Assembly (NCBI RefSeq): GCF_002973535.1
Contig: NZ_PVEP01000001.1
Location: 992,001-1,056,000, forward strand
Origin: Albidovulum denitrificans
Lineage (GTDB): Bacteria > Pseudomonadota > Alphaproteobacteria > Rhodobacterales > Rhodobacteraceae
DNA: 64,000 nucleotides
Direction of reading: 5' to 3'
Each line of letters begins with the position of its first letter. Position 1 is the first letter of the stretch. Shown here in pieces: positions 34,430-43,170 of the stretch. The translations under genes were made by a program, and so were the position numbers. The notes below the pieces were generated by a model. The model was not told the DNA's origin. It saw only the letters and a program-made list of their open reading frames with translations, and did no database searches.

Positions 34430-35037
34430 TCGAGACCTTCGGCTGGGACGGCGGCGCCTTTCGCCGCCTTGACGCCCACCTCGCCCGCGCCCGCGCCTCG
34501 GCGGCGGCGTTGGGGTTCCGCTGGAACGAAAGCGCCATCGGGGCGGCGCTTGGCGGCGTCACCGGCGCGGCGCCCCTTCGGGTCCGCCTGACCATCGGGC
34601 GGGATGGCGCGGCAGAGATCACGACCGGCCCGCTGGCCCCCACGCCGCCCCTCTGGCGGCTGACCCTCGCCAAGGACCGGCTGGCCCCCAACGACCCGCG
34701 CCTGCACCACAAGACGACGGAACGCGCGCTTTACGACGCGACCCGCGCCGCGCTGCCAGAAGGCACCGATGAGGCGCTGTTTCTGAACACGCGGGGCGAG
34801 GCGGCGGAGGGGACGATCACCAACCTTTTCTTCGACCTCGGCGCGGGGATGCGAACGCCCCCCCTTGCCTGCGGCTGCCTCCCCGGCATCCTGCGCGCGG
34901 AACTGCTGGCCTCCGGCCGGGTGCAAGAGGCGGTCCTGACGGAAGCCGACCTGCCCCGCGCGCGGCTCTGGATGGGCAACGCGCTGCGCGGCCTGATCCC
35001 GACAACGCTAGTGGGGATTGCGCCGGACCTGGTGTGA
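34393..35037 (+). CDS. pabC: Aminotransferase class IV family protein, probable aminodeoxychorismate lyase
   Basis: 214 aa starting at a GTG inside the 3' end of pabB, with GAGGAGG 4 nt upstream. Fold-type IV PLP protein: 'GGAFRRLDAHLARARASAAAL' at the N-terminus, 'APNDPRLHHKTTERALYDAT' with the PLP lysine (HHKT), 'EALFLNTRGEAAEGTITNLF' and 'GCLPGILRAELL'. As the partner of PabB it would release 4-aminobenzoate and pyruvate. It is shorter than E. coli PabC (269 aa), as is usual in this group. The overlap with pabB implies coupled translation. Confidence 0.85.
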   Translation: MESPFCRPDTRLIETFGWDGGAFRRLDAHLARARASAAALGFRWNESAIGAALGGVTGAAPLRVRLTIGRDGAAEITTGPLAPTPPLWRLTLAKDRLAPNDPRLHHKTTERALYDATRAALPEGTDEALFLNTRGEAAEGTITNLFFDLGAGMRTPPLACGCLPGILRAELLASGRVQEAVLTEADLPRARLWMGNALRGLIPTTLVGIAPDLV

Positions 35038-35052
35038 TGGCCGGAGCGAAAG

Positions 35053-35176
35053 AGCGGCGGTGAAGGACGAGAACGGGAAGGCCTGCGCCTTGCCGTCCCG
35101 GACCTGATCCGGGACCTCCGCGACCGAAAGAAGAGGTCCCGGATCAAGTCCGGGACGCTGCCGCCTTCCCCCCTGC
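35053..35176. repeat. GTCCCGGA palindromic repeat unit, copy A
   Basis: 124 bp with two internal hairpins built from the same arms: GTCCCGG-N7-CCGGGAC at 35095-35115 and again at 35136-35156. The single element (GTCCCGGATCAAGTCCGGGAC type) is common in alphaproteobacterial genomes. Nearly the same unit follows at 35292-35413. Confidence 0.85.
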
Positions 35177-35291
35177 GCCGCGTCCCTCCCCGGCCCGGAA
35201 CAAGGGGCGCCAGCCCCGCCGGGCCAGCGCCAGACATCTACCAAGTAGACCCCGCGCCGCCGCGCATCGCCGCGCCACCGGCCCGGCACTC

Positions 35292-35413
35292 AGCGACGGT
35301 GGACGAGAACGGGAAGACCCGCGCCTTGCCGTCCCGGACCTGATCCGGGACCTCCGCCACCGGAAGAAGAGGTCCCGGATCAAGTCCGGGACGCGGCCGC
35401 CTTCCCCCCCTGC
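35292..35413. repeat. GTCCCGGA palindromic repeat unit, copy B
   Basis: 122 bp, about 90% identical to copy A in the same orientation, including the flanks (GGACGAGAACGGGAAG and GCCGCCTTCCCCC). It starts 239 bp after copy A starts, so the pair is a partial tandem duplication. Confidence 0.85.
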
Positions 35414-35453
35414 CTCAGCGCCCCCCACGGTCGCCCGCCGCCCGGCCACACGC

Positions 35454-35478
35454 AAAAAAGCCGCCCCGAAGGGCGGCT
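35454..35478 (-). terminator. Rho-independent terminator of yebC
   Basis: On the minus strand: an 8-bp GC stem (AGCCGCCC / GGGCGGCT) with a short TTCG-type loop, then TTTTTT. It lies 27 nt after the yebC stop. Confidence 0.92.
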
Positions 35479-35504
35479 CTTGTCCGGCACCATGGCCGCA
35501 GCGA

Positions 35505-36245
35505 TCAAAGCGCCGCGGCGACCTCTTCCGGCACGTCGAAATTATGCGTCACGGTCTGCACGTCGTCATCCTCTTCCAGCATGTCGATCAGCCGCATCAG
35601 CTTTTGCGCCGTCTCCATGTCGACCTCGGTGCGCGACTGCGGCCGCCAGACGAGCTTCGATTCCGTCGACTCGCCCAGCGCCGCCTCAAGCGCGTCGGAG
35701 ACCTCGGACAGTTCCTCGAACCCGCAATAGATCCAGTGGCCTTCCTCGTCGGAGTCCACATCCTCCGCCCCGGCCTCGAGCGCGGCCATCATCACGTCAT
35801 CGGCGCTGCCCGCCTCTACCGGATAGGACACCTCCCCCATGCGGTCGAAGCTGTGGCTGACCGACCCCGTCTGGCCAAGGTTGCCACCGCATTTGGTAAA
35901 GTAGCTGCGCACGTTCGACGCGGTGCGGTTGAGGTTGTCGGTCAGCGCCTCGACGATGATCGCGATGCCGTTCGGGCCATACCCCTCATAGCGGATCTCG
36001 GTGTAATCCGCCGCATCCCCGGCCTGCGACTTCTTGATCGCGCGGTCGATCACGTCCTTGGGCATCGACTGCGACCGCGCGGCCTTGACCGCCAGACGCA
36101 GGCGCGGGTTCTTCTCGGGGTCCGGGTCGCCCATCTTCGCGGCGACCGTGATTTCCTTGGAAAGCTTGGAAAACAGCTTCGAGCGCGCCGCATCCTGCCG
36201 CCCCTTGCGGTGCTGGATATTCGCCCATTTTGAATGGCCTGCCAT
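35505..36245 (-). CDS. yebC: YebC/PmpR-family regulatory protein
   Basis: 246 aa. Family hallmark start '[20 protein letters not shown]', then '[20 protein letters not shown]', '[14 protein letters not shown]', '[20 protein letters not shown]' and '[19 protein letters not shown]'. Proteins of this family act in the cytoplasm as DNA-binding regulators, and recent work ties some of them to relief of ribosome stalling at proline runs. It is a single gene with its own terminator. In many bacteria it sits next to ruvC; that is not the case here. Confidence 0.95.
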   Translation of the reverse strand: MAGHSKWANIQHRKGRQDAARSKLFSKLSKEITVAAKMGDPDPEKNPRLRLAVKAARSQSMPKDVIDRAIKKSQAGDAADYTEIRYEGYGPNGIAIIVEALTDNLNRTASNVRSYFTKCGGNLGQTGSVSHSFDRMGEVSYPVEAGSADDVMMAALEAGAEDVDSDEEGHWIYCGFEELSEVSDALEAALGESTESKLVWRPQSRTEVDMETAQKLMRLIDMLEEDDDVQTVTHNFDVPEEVAAAL

Positions 36246-36358
36246 GACCCTCTCCGTCCGACATCTGGTAAATCCGGGCTTCTATATGTCAGGGCGGCGG
36301 GAACCTGCAAGGGCGCGCTCGGGTTGCACCCCCGGAACGGACGGGGTTCACTGGGGCC

Positions 36359-38128
36359 ATGACCCACGATCAGCTTTTCCTTTTCGCGCTTTTCGCCGGT
36401 GTTTTCGCGGCGCTCCTCTGGGGCCGCTGGCGCTATGACCTGATCGCCTTTTCCGCGCTTCTGATCGCGGTCGTCGCGGGCCTTGTCCCCGCCGGGAAGG
36501 CGTTCGAGGGCTTTGGCCACCCCGCCACCCTGGTCGTGGCGCTGGTCCTGGTCGTTTCGGCCGGGCTGACGCGGGCGGGCGTGGTGATGGAGATCACGCG
36601 CCGTTTCGTCGTGGCGGGCCGCGCGCTTGGCAGCCATATCGCGATCATGGGCGCGGTCGGCATGGCGCTGTCGGCCTTCATGAACAACGTGGCGGCGCTG
36701 GCGCTGCTGATGCCCGTGGATGTAGAGGCCGCGCGCAAGGCGGGCCGCACCCCCGGCCGATCGCTGATGCCGCTCTCCTTCGCCACCATCCTCGGCGGCA
36801 TGGTCACGCTGATCGGCACGCCGCCCAACATCATCATCGCGACCTTTCGCGGCGACGCGCTGGGCGAACCCTTCCGCATGTTCGACTTCGCCCCGGTCGG
36901 CGGCGTGGTGGCCATCGTCGGGCTTCTCTTCGTGGCGCTGATCGGCTGGCGGCTGATCCCGCAGCGGGGCGACGCCACCATCCGCGCCGAGGCGGCCGCC
37001 TATCTCGCCGAACTGGTGGTGGCCGAAGGTTCGGACATCGTGGGCAAGACCATGGCGGCACTTTACGATGAAGGCGACCGCGCCGGCGCCACCGTCATGG
37101 CGCTGGTCCGCGACCGCAAGCGGCGCTACGCCGTCTCACGCGACCGGGTGATCGAGGCGGGCGACGTGATCCTTGTCGAAGCCCCGGCCGAGGCGCTGGA
37201 CGAACTGCGCGCGGGCCTGAAGCTCGACTTCGCCGACCAGCGCCGGAAAAGCTATCTCAGCGCCGAAAAGGCGGGGTATGAGCTGACAGAGGCGGTGGTC
37301 CCGGCCGATGCCCGCATTCGCGGCAAGACGACCGAATCCGTCGGCCTGATCTGGCGCCAGCGCACCGTGCTGCTGGGCATCTCACGGCGTGGCCAGCGCA
37401 TTCGCGGCCCTTTGCGCAAGACCCGCATCCGGGCGGGCGACATCCTGCTGCTGCTCACCCCCGGCGATACGTCCGCGGCGGTGATCGACTGGCTCGGCTG
37501 CCTGCCGCTGGCCGATCAGGGCGTCGCCATGACGCGGGCCGACAAGCTTTGGCCCGCCGTGGGCATCTTCGTCGTCGCCATCGCCGCCGCCAGCTTTGGC
37601 CTGATCGACCTGCCGGTCGCGCTGGGGATCGTGGTCGTGGGCTATGTCGCGACCGGGGTCCTGCCGCTTCAGGACCTTTACAGCCATATCGAATGGCCGG
37701 TGATCGTGCTGCTGGGCGCGATGATCCCGCTGGGCGCTGCCCTGCAAACCTCGGGCGGGACCGACCTGATCGCGCGGGGGCTGGTCGATCTGTCCTACGG
37801 CGCGCCGGCCTGGGTGGCGCTGCTTCTCCTGATGGTCGTGACCATGTCGCTGTCGGATATGCTGAACAACACCGCCACCGCCATCGTCGCGGGGCCGGTG
37901 GGGATCTCCATGGCCCGCTCCCTCGACGCCTCGCCCGACCCGTTCCTGATGGCGGTCGCGGTGGCCTCGTCCTGCGCCTTCCTCACGCCCATCGGACACA
38001 AGAACAACATGCTGATCCTCGGCCCCGGCGGCTATGCATTCGGGGATTACTGGCGCATGGGGCTGCCGCTGGAACTTCTGGTGATCGCGGTCGGCCTGCC
38101 CGCGATCCTGATCTTCTGGCCCCTTTGA
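36359..38128 (+). CDS. SLC13-family permease with two RCK_C (TrkA-C) domains
   Basis: 589 aa. Divalent anion/Na+ symporter-like fold: an N-terminal membrane half (about 1-200, 'GFGHPATLVVALVLVVSAGL', 'MNNVAALALLMPVDVEAAR', 'LGGMVTLIGTPPNIIIATF'), two TrkA-C domains in the central loop (about 215-385, e.g. 'YAVSRDRVIEAGDVILVEAP', 'KTRIRAGDILLLLTPGD'), and a second membrane half ending in 'SSCAFLTPIGHKNNMLILGP'. The SNT-like signatures (IGTPPN, TPIGHKNN) mark the substrate/Na+ sites. Likely substrates are sulfate or small dicarboxylates. Convergent with a paralogue across a dispersed repeat. Confidence 0.9.
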   Translation: MTHDQLFLFALFAGVFAALLWGRWRYDLIAFSALLIAVVAGLVPAGKAFEGFGHPATLVVALVLVVSAGLTRAGVVMEITRRFVVAGRALGSHIAIMGAVGMALSAFMNNVAALALLMPVDVEAARKAGRTPGRSLMPLSFATILGGMVTLIGTPPNIIIATFRGDALGEPFRMFDFAPVGGVVAIVGLLFVALIGWRLIPQRGDATIRAEAAAYLAELVVAEGSDIVGKTMAALYDEGDRAGATVMALVRDRKRRYAVSRDRVIEAGDVILVEAPAEALDELRAGLKLDFADQRRKSYLSAEKAGYELTEAVVPADARIRGKTTESVGLIWRQRTVLLGISRRGQRIRGPLRKTRIRAGDILLLLTPGDTSAAVIDWLGCLPLADQGVAMTRADKLWPAVGIFVVAIAAASFGLIDLPVALGIVVVGYVATGVLPLQDLYSHIEWPVIVLLGAMIPLGAALQTSGGTDLIARGLVDLSYGAPAWVALLLLMVVTMSLSDMLNNTATAIVAGPVGISMARSLDASPDPFLMAVAVASSCAFLTPIGHKNNMLILGPGGYAFGDYWRMGLPLELLVIAVGLPAILIFWPL

Positions 38129-38132
38129 TGCC

Positions 38133-38182
38133 GCATGTTCGCGAAGCATGAAAACCGGTTCCCACTTTTCATGCAACATGCT
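38133..38182. repeat. 50-bp palindromic dispersed repeat, copy 2
   Basis: Inverse orientation of 2751-2800, 46 of 50 bases identical after reverse complementing. It fills the gap between the two convergent SLC13 genes almost completely and could act as a bidirectional RNA hairpin. Confidence 0.85.
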
Positions 38183-39961
38183 CTACAGCGGCCAGAGGAT
38201 CGGGATCATGAAGCTTGCCGTCAGCGCCAGAAGCAGGTTCATCGGGATCCCGACCTTCAGGTAATCGGTGAACTTGTAGCCGCCCGGACCGTAGACCAGC
38301 ATGTTGGTCTGATAGCCGATGGGGGTGGAAAACGCCGCCGAGGCCGCGAACATCACCGCCACGACCAGCCCGCGCGGATCAAGGCCCAACGAATTCCCAA
38401 GCTCGATCGCGACCGGGGTGAAGATCACGCCCACCGCGTTGTTCGACACGATCTCGGTCAGGAACATCGCCAGAAGGTAGATCGCCAGCACCACCAGTTG
38501 CGGCGGCAGGTTCGCCAAAGCCGGGCTGACCCAGCTGACCAGCAACCGCGCCGCCCCGGTATGGTCCAGCGCCGCCCCGACCGCGAGCATGGCGAAGATC
38601 AACGCCAGAAGCCGCCCCTCGATAAAGGAAAACGCCTCTTCCGCGTCGATGCAGCGGGTCAGCAGGACAATCGCCACCCCGACGATGGACAGGACGAGGA
38701 TCGGCGCCACACCAAGCCCCGACAGCGCCACAATGCCCGCCAGCACGCCAAAGGCGATCGGCGCCTTGTTGCGGCGATAGGGCTTCACCGTGGGCTTCGA
38801 CACATCGACAAGGTCCATGTCGGCGGCCAGACGCTGAATATCCTCCGCCGCGCCTTCCAGCAGCAGCGTATCGCCCACGACGACGACCAGATCGTCCAAC
38901 TGGCGGCCGATATTCTGGTTCCGCCGATGCACCGCCAGCGGATAGACGCCATAGCGACGACGCAGGCGCAATTCGCCCAAGGACCGCCCGACCATGCGGC
39001 AGCCGGGCGAAATCAGCACCTCCACCGTCTCGGTCTGGACCGATGACAGCTTATCGACCAGCCGCACGTCCTTGTTTTCCTGCATCCCCAGCAGTTCCGC
39101 CATCTCGGTCCGCAGGACCACGCGGTCGCCCGCCTGCAACATCACCGGGTCGAGGTCGCGGCGCAGCGAGGCATCGCCGCGCAGCACGTCTACCAGCCGC
39201 ACGCCGGGCCGCTTGAAAAGATCCACATCCAGCGCCCGCTGCCCGACCAGCCGCGAATCCTCCGGCAGCGCCACCTCGGTAAAGAATTTCAGCTTGCGCC
39301 GGTCGCCCAACAGCCCCGCCATCGACTGCCGTTCCGGCAACACACGGCGCCCGACAAGGCCGAGATAGGCAAAGCCCACAAGCACCTGGATCAGGCCCAG
39401 CGGCGTGATCTCGAAGATCGAAAAGGGCGCAAGGCCCGCGTTGCGCCCGACACCGTCCACCAGAAGGTTGGTCGAGGTGCCGATCAGCGTGATCGTGCCG
39501 CCAAGGATCGCGGCATAGGACAGCGGCATCAAAAGCTTCGACGGCGACGTTCCCAGCTTGCGTGCAATCGTCACCATGACCGGGATCATCACCACCACGA
39601 CCGGCGTGTTGTTGAGAAACGCCGAGGCCAGCGCGACCGATCCGAAGATGATGACCAGCGTCACCGTCGGGCGCTGCCCCGCGCTCGCCTCTGCCGTCCG
39701 CGTCAGCCAGTCAAGCGCGCCGGTCCGCACCAAGGCCCCCATGATGAGGAACATCGCCGTGATGGTCCACGGCGCCTGGTTGGTCAGCGCCTTCAGCGCG
39801 TCGTCATAGGGCAGAAGCCCCAGCACAAGACAGGCCGCCGCCCCGGCGATGGCGATGACCTCGGTCGGGAAGCGTTCCCGCACGAACATCACGAACATCG
39901 CGACCACGATCAGAAGCGCAAGGATGGCCTGACCGTCCTGCGACAGGTGAAGGTCGATCAT
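38183..39961 (-). CDS. SLC13-family permease with TrkA-C domains (second copy)
   Basis: 592 aa, same layout as its convergent neighbour: membrane half ('FLNNTPVVVVMIPVMVTIAR', 'LGGTITLIGTSTNLLVDGV'), two TrkA-C domains (about 205-380), and a second membrane half with 'FSTPIGYQTNMLVYGPGGYK'. The Na+/anion motifs are IGTSTN and TPIGYQTN, the more usual form of bacterial sulfate/dicarboxylate members. It lies directly downstream of the EamA transporter gene, whose stop abuts its start codon, so it is probably in the same transcript. Confidence 0.9.
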   Translation of the reverse strand: MIDLHLSQDGQAILALLIVVAMFVMFVRERFPTEVIAIAGAAACLVLGLLPYDDALKALTNQAPWTITAMFLIMGALVRTGALDWLTRTAEASAGQRPTVTLVIIFGSVALASAFLNNTPVVVVMIPVMVTIARKLGTSPSKLLMPLSYAAILGGTITLIGTSTNLLVDGVGRNAGLAPFSIFEITPLGLIQVLVGFAYLGLVGRRVLPERQSMAGLLGDRRKLKFFTEVALPEDSRLVGQRALDVDLFKRPGVRLVDVLRGDASLRRDLDPVMLQAGDRVVLRTEMAELLGMQENKDVRLVDKLSSVQTETVEVLISPGCRMVGRSLGELRLRRRYGVYPLAVHRRNQNIGRQLDDLVVVVGDTLLLEGAAEDIQRLAADMDLVDVSKPTVKPYRRNKAPIAFGVLAGIVALSGLGVAPILVLSIVGVAIVLLTRCIDAEEAFSFIEGRLLALIFAMLAVGAALDHTGAARLLVSWVSPALANLPPQLVVLAIYLLAMFLTEIVSNNAVGVIFTPVAIELGNSLGLDPRGLVVAVMFAASAAFSTPIGYQTNMLVYGPGGYKFTDYLKVGIPMNLLLALTASFMIPILWPL

Positions 39962-40918
39962 TCAGGATACCTGCCTTTCATCCGCCCTGATCTTAGCGGG
40001 GTCGGGATGGGGAACAAGATTTTCCCCGTCCTTGCCGCGACGGCGCGGCTGGACAAGGAACAAACCGATGAAAACCACGGCAATCGCGGCCCAGACCCAG
40101 ATCGAATACCGCTCTCCCAGCAAGAGCATCGACCAGACCACCGCCGATCCGGTGACCAGATAGCTGACCTGCGCGCCAAAGACCGCGCCGCCGTGGCCGA
40201 CGATCCAGACATAGCCGGTATAGGCGACGGTATGGATCACGGCGACGCCGATCATCAGCACGTCAAGCGAAAGCGCCCCCTGCCCCGGCCAGATCCAGGC
40301 CCCGGTCAGGATCGCGGGCGGCAGCGCCAGCGGAATGCCTGCCAGCGAGGCCCCGGCCAGCAGTTGCACCGGGTCCAGACCGCCCGCGCCAAACTTGCCC
40401 AGCCCCGTCGCCTCGACGGCATAGCACAGCGCCGAGGCCAGCGCGAAAGGCAGGAAGATCAACGCCGCGCGGTCCGGCAAGCTCGCCTCCGGCACCACGA
40501 TCAGAAGGATGCCGACCATCCCCGCGACAAGACCCAGAAGCCGGGCAAGGCTGGGCCGCTCGATCCCCACCGCCAGCGCCAGCGGCAGCGCCATCATCGG
40601 GATCAGCGCGAAACAGACCGAAACGAGACCCGATGGCAGCCCCTCTTGCGCGATATAGGACCCGGCATTGGGCAGGATCGTCCCGAACAGCGCGATAAAG
40701 ACATAGCGGCCAAGCGCGGCGGGCGTCATCGGCAGCCCCCGCCCCTGCACGATCAATGCGCCCCCCAGCAGCGCCGAACAGACCACGAGCTGCCAGAAGA
40801 TGATGCCGAAATGCCGGTAGCCGCCTTCGACGACGACCTTGGACATCGGCATGGTGATGCCCCAGACCACGCCGACGGCAATGAGGGCCGCGAAGAGAAC
40901 GCGGGCCGGGGGCGTCAT
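39962..40918 (-). CDS. EamA/DMT-family transporter
   Basis: 318 aa, ten membrane helices in two EamA repeats (about residues 5-140 and 155-290). Typical pieces are 'ALIAVGVVWGITMPMSKVVV', 'GLVSVCFALIPMMALPLALA' and 'YLVTGSAVVWSMLLLGERYS'. The C-terminal tail is basic and cytoplasmic. DMT proteins of this size export amino acids or other metabolites; the substrate is unknown. Start and upstream stop overlap as ATGA with the phosphoesterase gene, and its stop abuts the SLC13 start, so three genes form an operon. Confidence 0.9.
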   Translation of the reverse strand: MTPPARVLFAALIAVGVVWGITMPMSKVVVEGGYRHFGIIFWQLVVCSALLGGALIVQGRGLPMTPAALGRYVFIALFGTILPNAGSYIAQEGLPSGLVSVCFALIPMMALPLALAVGIERPSLARLLGLVAGMVGILLIVVPEASLPDRAALIFLPFALASALCYAVEATGLGKFGAGGLDPVQLLAGASLAGIPLALPPAILTGAWIWPGQGALSLDVLMIGVAVIHTVAYTGYVWIVGHGGAVFGAQVSYLVTGSAVVWSMLLLGERYSIWVWAAIAVVFIGLFLVQPRRRGKDGENLVPHPDPAKIRADERQVS

Positions 40919-41730
40919 CAGACGCCCGCCCCCTGAAGCCGCCCGCCGATACGGATCATGCGGACGGTCTTTGCCTTGCCGGTGGCGTCGTCGGTTTCCA
41001 CGTAGACACCCGACAGCGTCGCCTCGCCATTGGCAGGGGTGAAACGCTCCTTCGCCATGCCGGTCACGAAGCGCCGCATGGGTTCAAGCTTTTCCATCCC
41101 GATGACGGAATCATAGTCCCCGCACATGCCCGCATCGGTCAGGTACGCCGTACCGCCCTTCAGGATCATCGCATCGCCCGTCGGCACATGGGTATGGGTG
41201 CCGACCACAAGGCTTGCCCGCCCGTCGCACCAATGGCCCATGCCCATCTTCTCGCTCGTCGCCTCGCAATGCACATCGACGATGGCGGCCTGCACGGCGG
41301 CACCCAGCGTATGGGCGCGCAACACCTGATCGACGGCGGAAAACGGATCGTCGAAGGGCCGCTTCATGAAGACCTGGCCCAGCACCTGCGCCACCAGAAC
41401 CTTGCGCCCGCCCGGCGCGGTAAAGACCCGCGCGCCCTTGCCCGGCGCGGTCTTGGCGAAGTTCAGCGGCCGAAGGATACGCGGTTCGCTTTCGATAAAG
41501 CCCATCATGTCCTTCTGGTCGAAGGCATGATCGCCCAGCGTCAGGCAATCCGCCCCGGCATCGAGAAGCGCCTTGGCATGCGCCGCCGACAGCCCCGCGC
41601 CCGAGGTCGCGTTTTCCCCGTTCACGACCACGAAATCGAGGCCAAGATCCGCGCGCAGGCCCGGCAGCCGCGCCGCCACCGCCGCGCGCCCCGCCCGTCC
41701 CATCACATCGCCAAGAAAAAGAAGCTTCAT
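40918..41730 (-). CDS. TIGR00282-family metallophosphoesterase (YmdB-like)
   Basis: 270 aa from the ATG at 41730 (MKLLFLGDVMGRAGRAAV); a longer frame upstream has no family match. Metal ligands are seen in 'LGDVMGRAG', 'VVNGENATSGAGLSAAHA', 'TLGDHAFDQKD', 'VDVHCEATSEK' and 'VVGTHTHVPTGD'. YmdB of Bacillus has 2',3'-cyclic nucleotide phosphodiesterase activity and affects biofilm decisions; the role in alphaproteobacteria is open. In many relatives it lies beside 5-formyl-THF cyclo-ligase, as it nearly does here (42622-43170). Confidence 0.92.
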   Translation of the reverse strand: MKLLFLGDVMGRAGRAAVAARLPGLRADLGLDFVVVNGENATSGAGLSAAHAKALLDAGADCLTLGDHAFDQKDMMGFIESEPRILRPLNFAKTAPGKGARVFTAPGGRKVLVAQVLGQVFMKRPFDDPFSAVDQVLRAHTLGAAVQAAIVDVHCEATSEKMGMGHWCDGRASLVVGTHTHVPTGDAMILKGGTAYLTDAGMCGDYDSVIGMEKLEPMRRFVTGMAKERFTPANGEATLSGVYVETDDATGKAKTVRMIRIGGRLQGAGV

Positions 41731-41849
41731 GCGCCCTGCGTAGTGTCCCCGCAGCGCCAAGGCAAGCGCGCTGCTGCGCGCCCGCACAGGGCGGCCTTTG
41801 TCGTCCCCCATCGGCGAAAGATCGCGCAGATTAACACCTGTGCCGAAAT

Positions 41850-41878
41850 TGTGGCGATTGCGCCGCAGATTCGCCACA
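41850..41878. promoter_or_regulatory. Inverted repeat upstream of the VPLPA-CTERM gene
   Basis: TGTGGCGA (41850-41857) and TCGCCACA (41871-41878), perfect 8-bp arms 13 nt apart, about 90 nt before the start codon. Centre-to-centre spacing of the arms is 21 bp, i.e. two helix turns, which fits a dimeric repressor or activator site. No regulator is assigned. Confidence 0.45.
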
Positions 41879-41965
41879 TTTGCCCCAGTAAGGTCGAAAA
41901 GGTTAACGGTCTGCGGTACACTCGCGACTCGTTGCAACGTGATGAACAGTTCAGTGGAGGTCCCG

Positions 41966-42625
41966 ATGGGCCGTCTTTCCAATCTCGCCGCCGCCTCGGT
42001 TTTCTGCGTTGGCCTGGCTGGCGCGGCTTCGGCCACCACGATGACCTTCGACACCCTGCCCGATTACGGTACGGTCATGTCCGGCGGCGGCACCGGCAGC
42101 CCCTATGTAGAAAACGGCATCACCGCGACCGCCACCTCCGCGGGCGGCGTGATGGCAAGCTACTTCACCCCCGGCACCGTCCATCTGGACGATTCCGGCA
42201 CCGATGCCACATCGGGCGTGATGTTCACCACCGGCTCTGTCTTCGACGTGCTGGGCTTTTCCTTCACCTCGCTCGGCTTCAACTTCCTCGACACGGCGCC
42301 GAACGTGATGGGCAACATCTTCATTCAGGGCTTCCTGAACGGGCAGAAGGTGGTGCAGGAACATATCACCATGTCGCCGGTTTTCGGCACCGTGCAGGAC
42401 ATCGTCCTTGGCGCAGCCTTCGCCGGGCTTGACGCCTTTTCGATCGAGATCCTCTATCCGAATACCGAAGCCTTCTGCGACGCGCCCTGCGGTCACCTCG
42501 ACCTTGACAGCGTGACCTTCGGCGGTATCGCACCTTCGCCGGTGCCGCTGCCCGCCTCGGGCCTGCTCCTTGGCGCGGCAGCGCTTGGCCTTGCCGGGAT
42601 GCGCCGCCGCAAGACCCGCGCCTAA
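41966..42625 (+). CDS. VPLPA-CTERM sorting domain protein
   Basis: 219 aa with GGAGG 5 nt before the ATG. Signal peptide to about residue 23 (LAAASVFCVGLAGAASA-TT). A beta-rich mature part with 'YVENGITATATSAGGVMASY' and 'FLDTAPNVMGNIFIQGFLNG' has no named fold. The C-terminal sorting tail is 'SPVPLPASGLLLGAAALGL' followed by 'MRRRKTRA': the VPLPA motif, a membrane helix and a basic end. Such proteins are handled by an exosortase and usually go with exopolysaccharide production. No exosortase is in the window. The stop overlaps the convergent cyclo-ligase stop. Confidence 0.88.
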   Translation: MGRLSNLAAASVFCVGLAGAASATTMTFDTLPDYGTVMSGGGTGSPYVENGITATATSAGGVMASYFTPGTVHLDDSGTDATSGVMFTTGSVFDVLGFSFTSLGFNFLDTAPNVMGNIFIQGFLNGQKVVQEHITMSPVFGTVQDIVLGAAFAGLDAFSIEILYPNTEAFCDAPCGHLDLDSVTFGGIAPSPVPLPASGLLLGAAALGLAGMRRRKTRA

Positions 42626-43170
42626 AGCCGGATCACGCCGCGTTCCGTCACGATCAGGTCCAGCTTCTGGTCCGTCGGTTCGGTCGGGACGCGGTCAGCC
42701 TCCTGCGCGGCGAAGGCAAAGCCGATGGCCGTGACAGGCCCGCGCGCACGTAAGCCTTCCAGCGTCCGGTCATAGAAGCCGCCGCCATAGCCAAGGCGAA
42801 AGCCCGCCCGGTCGAAGGCCAGAAGCGGCACGATCAGGACCTCTGGCACCACCTCTTCCGCGACCTCGGGGATCAGCGCGCCGAAGGCACCCGCGACCAT
42901 GGGCGCGCCGGGGCGCCAGCGGTGAAAGACCAGCGGCTGCGCCTCACCCGGAATGACGGGCACCCCCACAACGCCGCCATGCGCTGCCATCGCCGGCAAA
43001 GGGTCGATCTCCGTCCGCATCGGCATATAGCCCGCCAGAACCTTGCCCGCATGGCCCGCCAGAACCTCGCGCAGCAGGTCCGTATCGCCCGGCCCGCGCC
43101 CCGCGAAGGCCGCCTTGCGCCGCGCATAGGCCGCCGCCCGCGCCTCTGCCTTGATCCCGCCAGACGTCAC
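42622..43170 (-). CDS. 5-formyltetrahydrofolate cyclo-ligase
   Basis: 182 aa starting at the GTG at 43170, which overlaps the mgtE stop as GTGA. ATP-dependent conversion of 5-formyl-THF to 5,10-methenyl-THF. The ATP/substrate loop is 'DRAGFRLGYGGGFYDRTL' and the N-terminal 'IKAEARAAAYARRKA' is the usual basic helix. 'GYMPMRTEIDPLPAM' and 'IVPLLAFDRAGF' are further family blocks. Translationally coupled to mgtE, and antiparallel to the VPLPA gene with overlapping stop codons. Confidence 0.93.
   Translation of the reverse strand: MTSGGIKAEARAAAYARRKAAFAGRGPGDTDLLREVLAGHAGKVLAGYMPMRTEIDPLPAMAAHGGVVGVPVIPGEAQPLVFHRWRPGAPMVAGAFGALIPEVAEEVVPEVLIVPLLAFDRAGFRLGYGGGFYDRTLEGLRARGPVTAIGFAFAAQEADRVPTEPTDQKLDLIVTERGVIRL

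Larger units (their letters stand above)
35038..35504. other. Intergenic region made largely of two copies of a palindromic repeat
   Basis: 467 bp between pabC and yebC. It contains the duplicated 122-124-bp units described separately and the yebC terminator. No open frame here looks coding. Confidence 0.8.
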
